From Rhodobacterales bacterium (GTDB lineage: Bacteria > Pseudomonadota > Alphaproteobacteria > Rhodobacterales > Rhodobacteraceae): a DNA stretch of 35,709 nt. The DNA lies in contig JAACUH010000084.1 of assembly GCA_009993005.1 (NCBI GenBank), forward strand, positions 1 to 35,709. The letters run 5' to 3'. The notes under the pieces were generated by a model. The model had not been told where the DNA came from. It was given only the letters and a program-made list of their open reading frames with translations, and made no database searches. Positions 7,497 through 14,255 of this stretch are shown piece after piece. Position 1 is the first letter of the stretch. Every line of letters starts with the position of its first letter. The position numbers and the translations under genes were made by a program.

Positions 7497-8303
7497 TTAC
7501 TGGATGCACCAGCCGCCATCGATGTGAATCATCTGGCCGGTCATGTAATCGCTGTCGTCGCTGGCCAGAAAGGCCGCCGTGCCGATGATGTCATCGGGAT
7601 AGGACACCCGCTTGATCTGAAGCGCGTCGCGCACGATGTCATCATAGGCTTGGCCGGCCTTTTCCTTGAACCCGATTTCCACCAGATCCTTGTCCAGCTG
7701 TTCCCACAGAGGGGTGACGACGACACCGGGGGCATAGCCGTTGACGTTGATCTTGTGCTCGGCCAGGGCAAGGGCGCCACAATGGGTCAGCGCCAGACAG
7801 CCGTATTTCGATGTGCAATACACTGTTACGTCGATCAGCGGCTTGCGCGACGCGATGCTGCCGACGTTGATGATCTTGTACGGGTGGTCCTGCGGGCCCT
7901 GGGCAATCATCTGGCGGGCGGTTTCCTGCATTCCCAGCCACATTGCCTTGGTGTTGACGTTCATGATCATGTCCCAGTTGTCTTCGTCTATATCCATGAA
8001 GAACCGGGGTTTGTTGAGGCCCGCGTTGAACAGGCCGACGTTGATCATGCCAAAGGCGTCCACCGTGGCGGCGACGGCGGCGGCGTTGTCTTCGCGTTTG
8101 GTCACGTCCATCTTCACGGCGATCGCCTTGCCGTTGCCGGCCGCGTTGATCCGGTCGGCCACTTTCCGTGCCTCGTCCAGGTCCAGATCGCCCAGGCAGA
8201 CATTGGCGCCCAGAGATGCGAAATGTTCGGCGTTGGCGGCACCCATGCCGCGTGCGGCGCCGGTGATCAGGATGTTTTTGCCTTGCAGGCGCTTGGGGTC
8301 CAT
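7497..8303 (-). CDS. Short-chain dehydrogenase/reductase (diol/polyol dehydrogenase-like)
   Basis: 268 residues from the ATG at 8303, which has the leader GAGGAGGAACCCG; the open frame continues upstream but overlaps the regulator gene and has no SDR character. The cofactor motif is TGAARGMG (residues 14-21), NAG is at 93-95, and the catalytic residues are Ser149, Tyr162 and Lys166 (YCTSK). The C-terminal DSDYMTGQ and PGVVVTPLW motifs resemble meso-2,3-butanediol dehydrogenase/acetoin reductase and sorbitol dehydrogenase types. It should oxidise or reduce a secondary alcohol with NAD(P)(H) in the cytoplasm. It is the first enzyme gene after the regulator (25-base gap) and a paralogue of the SDR at 11381-12178 on the other side of the control region. 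Confidence 0.9.
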   Translation of the reverse strand: MDPKRLQGKNILITGAARGMGAANAEHFASLGANVCLGDLDLDEARKVADRINAAGNGKAIAVKMDVTKREDNAAAVAATVDAFGMINVGLFNAGLNKPRFFMDIDEDNWDMIMNVNTKAMWLGMQETARQMIAQGPQDHPYKIINVGSIASRKPLIDVTVYCTSKYGCLALTHCGALALAEHKINVNGYAPGVVVTPLWEQLDKDLVEIGFKEKAGQAYDDIVRDALQIKRVSYPDDIIGTAAFLASDDSDYMTGQMIHIDGGWCIQ

Positions 8304-8328
8304 CGGGTTCCTCCTCGGGTCAGGTAAA

Positions 8329-10068
8329 TCATCGCCGCTGGATTGCGGCGTCGGCCCGTTCTTGTGCGCGGGCCAGTGTTTGTGCCGGCGAACGGATGCC
8401 GCGCAGCATGTCGTGAAATTCTTCGCCGCAGATCTGGATGATTTCGGCGATTTCGGGCACCGGCGGACGCGGCCAGAATTGCAACTGGTCGCGCCACGAC
8501 ATCTCATCCACCGCCTCGAAGATCGGCGAGGCGCGGCGCACCTCCGGGTCGGCCCCGACGGAATAGCGCGGATTGGTGCGGCTGCCGTTCTGCACGAACA
8601 ACTTTTGCGCCGGGGATGAAGTGAAACAGATCAGCGCCTCGATTGCGGCCGACAGGCGTTCGGCAGGCAGGTTGGCCGGAATACCCATCATATAGCCGCC
8701 CACAGGGGCAACCGGGCTGGCCCCCGGCCCGGCAGGATGGGGCAGGTATCCGGTTTGTCCGGCGGCGGGCGAGGACGGATCCAGTTCAAAATACGGCGCC
8801 AGCAGGGTATAGCCATAGGCCATCGCGATGCTGCCCGCCGCATAGGGGCGCACCCGTTCATACCACGACATCGACAGGATGTCGGGCGGCGAATAGCGCA
8901 GCAGTTGCATCAGGAATTCGGCGGCAAGCAGGCCAGCGGGCGTGTCGATCTGCGGGCGATAGCCCCGTTTGTGCAACCGATCGGTGTCGAAACCGCCCGC
9001 ATTGCGCGGCAGATCGAGGATCGGCTGACCGAAATCCGCCAATGTCATCAAGACCGTATGGCCCAGAGCGGTGCCGCGCGCCGCGTTCCAGGCTACGCCG
9101 GAACGCCCGCGCCGGGGATCGTGCAGCGCCTTGGCTGCGGCCAGCAGGGCATCGGTGGTGGCGGGCGGTTCCAGCCCGGCCTTGGCAAACAGATCACGGC
9201 GATAGAACAACAGCTCGGGCGTGGTCTGGGCCGGCACACCAAAGGGTCGCCCCCGCCAATGGGCCGCCTTCCACCCGGCGGTGTGAAAATCGGCCGGATC
9301 GAGGCGGGCGATGTCCATCGCTTCGTCCAGCGGCATCAGGATGCCGTCTTCGGCGAATTGCCCGACCCAGGGCAGATCGACCGCCACGATGTCATACCGG
9401 CTGTACTTGCGCTCGGCGTTGCGGATCGCCTCTTCGCGCAGGCGGTCGATGGAAAAGGCGCGCTGGTGGATCTGGCACCCGATCGCCTGTTCAAACTGGC
9501 GTTTCAGGTTTTCCATCACCATGAATGTCGGGTCGCCATGGACCAGCACCCGCAGCCCCCCTGCGACGCGCAAAGGTTCGGGCAGCATCTGCAAAGGCGG
9601 GATCGACTGCGCCGCCAAGTATGAGCCGCCAAAGTAATAATCGTCGGTCTCGGCGGTGGTGTCGGTGGCGGCAAAGCGCAGTTCGGCCAGACGCCGCACC
9701 CGACCTGACAGTTGCACCCAGTGGTCGATCAGGGTTTCACTGGGGTGCATTGAAAATGTCTTGCCCGACCGGGTGCGCGGACGTTGTTCGATCAACCCGG
9801 CGTCAATCATGTCGCGCAAACGCCGGGTTGCCGTGGCATAAGGCACGCGACTGGCCCCGATCAGCGAGGTAGGCGTCACGATCCGTGCCTCAAGGTGGCC
9901 GCGCATGACATGCAGCGCCATGCGAAAGAACGGCCCCGGCGCGAACAGATCGACGGTGCCTTCCAATTCGTCACCGAATTCTTCAAGGAAGGCGACGATG
10001 GTCAACAGTTCGGTCTTGGCCTGTACGGGCACGGCTTGGCCTGTGGTATGTGCGCCCATGGCGTTCAT
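8329..10068 (-). CDS. One-component regulator: winged helix fused to family-1 solute-binding-protein domain
   Basis: About 579 residues from the ATG at 10068. The N-terminal third contains a winged helix: a helix-turn-helix at about 65-92 (ASRVPYATATRRLRDMIDAG) and a wing (LIEQRPRTRSGKTF). From about residue 171 to the end it is a type-II periplasmic-binding-protein domain of the SBP_bac_1 (MalE/UgpB) class, with YDIVAVDLPWVGQFAEDG and PELLFYRRDLFAKAGLEPP typical of exported sugar-binding proteins. There is no signal peptide, so the protein should be cytoplasmic and use the binding domain as a ligand sensor. It reads away from the divergent control region and begins the catabolic operon, so self-regulation is likely. 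The start is uncertain: the frame is open to an ATG at 10152 and a GTG at 10137 has a GGAG nearby, but that stretch is AT-rich like the promoter region. Confidence 0.85.
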   Translation of the reverse strand: MNAMGAHTTGQAVPVQAKTELLTIVAFLEEFGDELEGTVDLFAPGPFFRMALHVMRGHLEARIVTPTSLIGASRVPYATATRRLRDMIDAGLIEQRPRTRSGKTFSMHPSETLIDHWVQLSGRVRRLAELRFAATDTTAETDDYYFGGSYLAAQSIPPLQMLPEPLRVAGGLRVLVHGDPTFMVMENLKRQFEQAIGCQIHQRAFSIDRLREEAIRNAERKYSRYDIVAVDLPWVGQFAEDGILMPLDEAMDIARLDPADFHTAGWKAAHWRGRPFGVPAQTTPELLFYRRDLFAKAGLEPPATTDALLAAAKALHDPRRGRSGVAWNAARGTALGHTVLMTLADFGQPILDLPRNAGGFDTDRLHKRGYRPQIDTPAGLLAAEFLMQLLRYSPPDILSMSWYERVRPYAAGSIAMAYGYTLLAPYFELDPSSPAAGQTGYLPHPAGPGASPVAPVGGYMMGIPANLPAERLSAAIEALICFTSSPAQKLFVQNGSRTNPRYSVGADPEVRRASPIFEAVDEMSWRDQLQFWPRPPVPEIAEIIQICGEEFHDMLRGIRSPAQTLARAQERADAAIQRR

Positions 10069-10187
10069 GACTTTGCCGTTTCCCTTTTGCGATTGCCCTG
10101 CCGCCATGTCCATTTTCGATATTCTGAAATAAGCCACTGCAAGTATCTCCATTCTGATGAATTATCGGTTGCAACACTATTTCGAAA

Positions 10188-10204
10188 ATATCCGATATGG
10201 ATAT
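10188..10204. promoter_or_regulatory. Candidate operator, ATATCC-N5-GGATAT
   Basis: A perfect six-base inverted repeat with a five-base spacer, in the middle of the divergent control region and immediately before or over a candidate -10 element. Dyads of this size suit a dimeric winged-helix regulator such as the one encoded alongside. Binding is inferred, not shown. Confidence 0.5.
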
Positions 10205-10205
10205 A

Positions 10206-10219
10206 GTATTCTTCAATAC
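10206..10219. promoter_or_regulatory. Second dyad, GTATT-N4-AATAC
   Basis: A perfect five-base inverted repeat just downstream of the ATATCC dyad. It could be a second operator half-turn away or an accessory element; it is short enough to occur by chance. Confidence 0.3.
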
Positions 10220-10353
10220 GGATTTCTTCGGTGCCCGGCAGCGGCACGACATCGCGCAAGGTAACCCTAGTGCTTGAAAACCCGGAGAATGATTCCCCAG
10301 ACGCCGCGGGATCGGGCCAGCAGACGAACCAAGATCAACGGGAGGAGACCCAA

Positions 10354-11310
10354 ATGAAATTTCGCACACTTCTGACGACAACCGCCGCCGTCGCCGCGAT
10401 GAGCGCCGCCGGCGCCGTTTCGGCCGAAGCAATGAAAATCGGCATCACCCAGAACAACGTGGGCGTTGACAGCTATCAGACGACCTATGAAAAGGCATTC
10501 ATCGCCGCCGCCGAGGCAAATGCCGATATTGATGCCATCGTTCTGGATGCCGGCGGCGACGTCGCCCGCCAGATCGCCCAGGTTGAGGACCTGATTCAGC
10601 AAGAGGTCGATGCGATCATCATCTGGCCGACCAACGGCGAGGCGGTGATCCCTGCCGTGCGCAAGGCGCACAGCGCAGGCATCCCGGTGATCGTCACCAA
10701 TTCGAACATTGCCGAGGCCGGTTTTGACTTCGTGCGCTCGTTCTCGGGACCGGACAACATCACCCAGGGTGCGCGGTCGGCGGAAATCATGTGTGAAAAG
10801 TTCACCCAGATGGGCATCGCTGACACTGCGCAGGTGGTGCAGATCTCCGGTCAGCCGGGCTATACCACCGCGATCGAGCGGCAGAAGGGGTTTGACGACC
10901 GCCTGCCCGAGGTGTGCCCGAATGTGACCGTTGTCGAAACCCAGCCGGGCGACTGGAACCGCGAAAAATCACAAAAAGTGATGGAAGCGTTCCTGGTCAA
11001 ATATGACAAGATCGACGGTGTGTATTCCGGCGATGACAACATGGGTGTTGGCGCGTTGAACGCGGCCAAGGCGGCCGGGCGCGATGGCATCATCTTTGTC
11101 GGCGCCACCAACTTTGCCGTCGGATACGAGGCGATGGCGGCGGGCGACTACTGGGGCTCGATTTATCAATCGCCGGTGGATGACGCCGAGGCGGCGCTGA
11201 AAACCGCGATCGACGTGTTGAACGGCGTTGATGTGCCATTCCTGAACTATTTCGACACGCCTAAGATCACCCAGGACAACATGGGCGACTACACCAAACC
11301 GGTGTTCTGA
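10354..11310 (+). CDS. Sugar/polyol ABC transporter periplasmic binding protein (RbsB type)
   Basis: 318 residues from the ATG at 10354, with a GGAGGAG ribosome site. Residues 1-24 form a Sec signal peptide with cleavage likely after AVSA. The mature protein is a type-I periplasmic binding protein of the Peripla_BP_4 class: MKIGITQNNVGVDSYQTTY at the start, then DAIIIWPTNGEAVIPAV, and GVYSGDDNMGVGALNAAK in the second lobe. Two cysteines (147 and 188) could form a disulfide in the periplasm. This class binds ribose, other sugars, polyols and sometimes autoinducers; the ligand is not identifiable here. It is the first gene of the transporter operon, followed by a stable hairpin that probably lets it be made in excess over the membrane parts. 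Confidence 0.92.
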   Translation: MKFRTLLTTTAAVAAMSAAGAVSAEAMKIGITQNNVGVDSYQTTYEKAFIAAAEANADIDAIVLDAGGDVARQIAQVEDLIQQEVDAIIIWPTNGEAVIPAVRKAHSAGIPVIVTNSNIAEAGFDFVRSFSGPDNITQGARSAEIMCEKFTQMGIADTAQVVQISGQPGYTTAIERQKGFDDRLPEVCPNVTVVETQPGDWNREKSQKVMEAFLVKYDKIDGVYSGDDNMGVGALNAAKAAGRDGIIFVGATNFAVGYEAMAAGDYWGSIYQSPVDDAEAALKTAIDVLNGVDVPFLNYFDTPKITQDNMGDYTKPVF

Positions 11311-11319
11311 TCCGCAGCT

Positions 11320-11347
11320 CCGGGCGTGGTGCATTTGCCGCGCCCGG
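11320..11347 (+). promoter_or_regulatory. Stable hairpin after the binding-protein gene
   Basis: CCGGGCGTGG at 11320-11329 pairs with CCGCGCCCGG at 11338-11347 through ten pairs (one G-U) around an eight-base loop, starting nine bases after the binding-protein stop. No long T-tract follows. In many ABC operons such a hairpin protects the binding-protein mRNA or causes partial termination, giving more binding protein than permease. Confidence 0.6.
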
Positions 11348-11380
11348 TTCCCACTTTTGACGACGAATTTGGAGGATGCG

Positions 11381-12178
11381 ATGGGTCGTGTTTCTGGACG
11401 CGCGTGCATCGTCACGGGGGCGGCGCAAGGCATCGGGCGTGCCATCGGCGAGGCGCTGTTGGATGAGGGGGCGGATGTCTGTTTCGCCGACATCAACGGC
11501 GAAAAGGTGGCCGAAGTAGCCGCGTGGAACGCCGATCGGATCAAGGGCGGTGGCGCACGCGTGACACATGCCGCCGTCGATGTAGCAGACCGCGCCGCAG
11601 TGTGCGCCATGATCGAACATGCGGTAAACGCGTTTGGCCGGCTGGACGTGATGTTCAACAACGCCGGGGTAAACCGGCCGATGAATTTCATGGACGTAAC
11701 CGAGGCGAACTGGAATTTCATAATGAATATCAACGGCTTGGGTTGTCTGATCGGAATGCAGGAGGCCGCCCGCCAGATGATCGCCCAAGGCGTTGGTGGC
11801 AAGATCATCAACACCGCGTCGATTGCCAGCCGCCAGGGGTTCGACAATGTGGCGCCCTATTGCGCGTCGAAATGGGCGGTCGTATCCCTAACCCAATCGG
11901 GCGCGCGGGATCTGGCCCGCCACAATATCACCGTCACCGGCTTTGCCCCCGGTGTGGTATCGACCGAGATGTGGGAACAGGTGGATCGTGACCTGATGGA
12001 GATCGGCGCCGCCGATCGCCCCGGCCAGGCAATGGAGGAGTTTTCGTCGGAAATTCTGCGCGGGCGGGTGGCCAAACCATCGGACATCACCGGAACGACC
12101 ACTTTCCTCGCCTCGCGCGACAGCGATTACATGACAGGACAGATCGTGATGATCGACGGCGGCATGACGCTGGTCTGA
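11381..12178 (+). CDS. Short-chain dehydrogenase/reductase (acetoin/butanediol dehydrogenase-like)
   Basis: 265 residues from the ATG at 11381, preceded by GGAGG; an upstream in-frame ATG at 11357 lacks such a site. The cofactor motif is TGAAQGIG (12-19), NNAG is at 93-96, and the active site is Ser147, Tyr160, Lys164 (YCASK). The C-terminal half has PGVVSTEMWEQVDRD and DSDYMTGQIVMIDGG, both close to meso-2,3-butanediol dehydrogenase (BudC) and related polyol dehydrogenases. It likely oxidises a vicinal hydroxyl of the imported compound with NAD(P)+. Its place between the binding protein and the permeases ties it to the transported substrate. It shares many motifs with the SDR at 7497-8303 (for example ARQMIAQG and SIASR), so the two are paralogues that may act on successive or stereoisomeric intermediates. 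Confidence 0.91.
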   Translation: MGRVSGRACIVTGAAQGIGRAIGEALLDEGADVCFADINGEKVAEVAAWNADRIKGGGARVTHAAVDVADRAAVCAMIEHAVNAFGRLDVMFNNAGVNRPMNFMDVTEANWNFIMNINGLGCLIGMQEAARQMIAQGVGGKIINTASIASRQGFDNVAPYCASKWAVVSLTQSGARDLARHNITVTGFAPGVVSTEMWEQVDRDLMEIGAADRPGQAMEEFSSEILRGRVAKPSDITGTTTFLASRDSDYMTGQIVMIDGGMTLV

Positions 12179-12187
12179 CGGCCAAAG

Positions 12188-12207
12188 CCCGATCGGGGAG
12201 GATCGGG
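12188..12207 (+). promoter_or_regulatory. Intercistronic hairpin
   Basis: CCCGATC at 12188-12194 and GATCGGG at 12201-12207 form a perfect seven-base stem with a six-base loop in the 85-base gap between the SDR stop and the first permease start. There is no T-tract after it. A role in mRNA stability or expression ratio is possible. Confidence 0.4.
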
Positions 12208-12263
12208 TGAACTGAAACTGGGGGTTCGGGCCGGTGTTATGCCGCGCGAACCGGGAGGATGAG

Positions 12264-13238
12264 ATGACAGCGCTGACACGACAGGACATCGGCCGCCTGC
12301 TGGCCCGACAAGGCATATTGTTTGCCTTTGTCGCGTTCATGGTGGCCTTCACCCTGGCCAACGGCCGGTTTCTGGCGCCCGACAACGTGATGGGCGTGAT
12401 CCGGTCCTCGGCCATTCTGGGGGTCATGGCCCTGGGCGTGACCTTTGTCGTCATCAGCGGCAATCTGGATCTTTCGGTCGGTTCGATGATGTCGTTCTCG
12501 ACCATCGTCGTGCTGGATCTGCATGACAAGATCGGCCCTGCGCTGGCCATTCCGGCGATGTTTGCCCTGACGATGTGTCTTGGCGCGCTGATCGGGTTTC
12601 TGGTGGGTTACCTCAGGCTGAATTCGCTGATCGTGACCTTGGGCATGTTGTCGGCGATCTATGGACTGACTCTGACCTGGTCAGGAGGCAAGAACATGGA
12701 CATTGCCGACAAGGCGGGCACCTGGTTTGGCGTGTTCGGCCAAAGCAGTGTGTTGGGTGTTCCGGTGCCGATCCTGATGTTTGGGGGTCTTGCCGTCGTT
12801 CTGGCCTTTATGCTGGCCAAGACGCCGTTCGGGCGCAAGGTGTATGCCGTGGGCGGCAACGGCGTGGCCGCGACGTTTTCGGGCATTCCCCGTGCGCGCA
12901 TCGTGTTCCTGTGTTATGTGCTGTCGTCGTTCTGCGTGGCTACGGCGGGGTTGATGCAGGCCAGCCGCTCGATGGGCAGCCAGAACACCGTGGGGCAGGG
13001 GCTGGAGCTGAGCGTTCTGGCCGCCGTGATCCTCGGCGGCGCATCGTTGATGGGCGGGTCAGGCACGATCTTCAAGACGGTGATCGGCGTTCTGATCCTG
13101 GGCTTCATCCAGAACGGGCTGCTGCTCGTGGGGTTGCAGTTCTATGTCCAATACGTCGTGACCTGGGTCATCATAATCCTTGCTGTCTGGCTGGACATTG
13201 CGGTCAAGCGTGGGCGGCTCTGGTCCCCCATCGCATAG
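12264..13238 (+). CDS. Sugar-type ABC transporter permease (RbsC family), first
   Basis: 324 residues from the ATG at 12264, which has a GGGAGG site; a longer frame to 12234 has none. It is a strongly hydrophobic inner-membrane protein of the BPD_transp_2 (RbsC/XylH) family. The family signature GVTFVVISGNLDLSVGSMM follows the second transmembrane segment, and AAVILGGASLMGGSGTIFKT is the conserved late loop. It forms the transport channel, probably as a heterodimer with the next permease, which is distinct in sequence and of similar length. Substrates of this family are pentoses, hexoses, polyols and related small compounds. Confidence 0.92.
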   Translation: MTALTRQDIGRLLARQGILFAFVAFMVAFTLANGRFLAPDNVMGVIRSSAILGVMALGVTFVVISGNLDLSVGSMMSFSTIVVLDLHDKIGPALAIPAMFALTMCLGALIGFLVGYLRLNSLIVTLGMLSAIYGLTLTWSGGKNMDIADKAGTWFGVFGQSSVLGVPVPILMFGGLAVVLAFMLAKTPFGRKVYAVGGNGVAATFSGIPRARIVFLCYVLSSFCVATAGLMQASRSMGSQNTVGQGLELSVLAAVILGGASLMGGSGTIFKTVIGVLILGFIQNGLLLVGLQFYVQYVVTWVIIILAVWLDIAVKRGRLWSPIA

Positions 13239-13253
13239 CCCGAGGAACACACC

Positions 13254-14255
13254 ATGACAAACGTCACCCTGACGACCCTTCTCAAGCGCGGCGCGATCTG
13301 GGGGTTCATCCTGTTCGAGTTGATCTTCTTTTCTGTCGCGGGCGAATTCATGTCGCTGTCGAACAAAGCCTTCATGGATATAGACAACATGCTGTTGTTG
13401 CTGAAACAATCAGCACCCATCGGGATCATCGCCATCGGCATGACCGTGATCATGATCAACGGCAATATCGACCTGAGCGTTGGCGCAATCTATGCCCTGT
13501 GCGCCATCGTGCTGCTGGACAGTCTCAACTGGCCGATCATGGCCGGGCTGGGCGACTGGGCGATCCCGCTGGCCTGGCTGCTGGCGCTGTTGACCGGGGC
13601 CGGGCTGGGCGCGATCAACGGACTGATCGTGTGGAAAACCGGGGTGGATGCGTTCATCGTCACGCTTGGCTCGATGCTGGGCTTTCGCGGTCTGGTGTTC
13701 ATGTACAACGGCGAAAATCCGACGTCGCACCTGAACTGGACGCTGGTGGATTTCGCCGAGGCGCAGGTTTTCGGCCTGCACACCGCCACCTGGTTCCTGT
13801 TGGCGGTGACGGCCATCATGTGGTTCGTGATGCACAAGACGGTGCATGGGCGCAACGCCTATGCCATCGGTGACAACCGCGCGGCGGCAGTGAATGCCGG
13901 GATCCGGGTCGGGCCGCACATGTTGATCAACTTCATCATGATTGGCGTTCTGGCGGCGTTGTCGGCGGTGGTGTTCTATTCGGAATCCGGTTCGGTCAAC
14001 CCGAATGACGGGCAGCTTTACGAATTGTGGGTGATCACCGCCGTTGTGCTGGGCGGCACAAAGCTGACCGGCGGGGCGGGGTCGATCATCGGCACCTTCG
14101 GCGGGGTGATTGCCATTCAACTGCTGCGCAAGGGATTGGGCCATATCGGCGCCGACACCCAGACCGTCAGTCTGGTGATCGGGCTGATCCTGATCGCGGT
14201 GCTGTTCCTGGACCGGCAATTGAACCGCAAAGGCAAAGAGGAGCTGAGGATATGA
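13254..14255 (+). CDS. Sugar-type ABC transporter permease (RbsC family), second
   Basis: 333 residues from the ATG at 13254, 15 bases after the first permease stop, with GAGGAACACACC as leader. It has multiple hydrophobic segments and the same family hallmarks: GMTVIMINGNIDLSVGAIY and AVVLGGTKLTGGAGSIIGT. In the first permease the corresponding signature begins GVTFVVISGN, so the two are diverged paralogues rather than copies. The pairing suggests a heterodimeric channel. The stop codon overlaps the ATPase start codon (ATGA), so permease and ATPase translation are coupled. Confidence 0.92.
   Translation: MTNVTLTTLLKRGAIWGFILFELIFFSVAGEFMSLSNKAFMDIDNMLLLLKQSAPIGIIAIGMTVIMINGNIDLSVGAIYALCAIVLLDSLNWPIMAGLGDWAIPLAWLLALLTGAGLGAINGLIVWKTGVDAFIVTLGSMLGFRGLVFMYNGENPTSHLNWTLVDFAEAQVFGLHTATWFLLAVTAIMWFVMHKTVHGRNAYAIGDNRAAAVNAGIRVGPHMLINFIMIGVLAALSAVVFYSESGSVNPNDGQLYELWVITAVVLGGTKLTGGAGSIIGTFGGVIAIQLLRKGLGHIGADTQTVSLVIGLILIAVLFLDRQLNRKGKEELRI

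Larger units (their letters stand above)
10069..10353. promoter_or_regulatory. Divergent control region between regulator operon and ABC transporter operon
   Basis: The stretch from about 10120 to 10230 is much richer in A and T than the surrounding genes. It contains two inverted repeats (listed separately), TTCGAA at 10181-10186, and TATAGT at 10202-10207, which matches the -10 consensus at five of six positions on the plus strand. Both operons must start transcription here. The part from 10230 to the GGAGGAG ribosome site at 10341-10347 is a leader, with a small GTGCC/GGCAC hairpin at 10231-10247. Confidence 0.7.

Noticed and set aside
14027-14251. N-terminal extension of the double ATPase
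   Set aside because: It overlaps the second permease in another frame, has no ABC character, and the ATG at 14252 makes a standard ATGA overlap.
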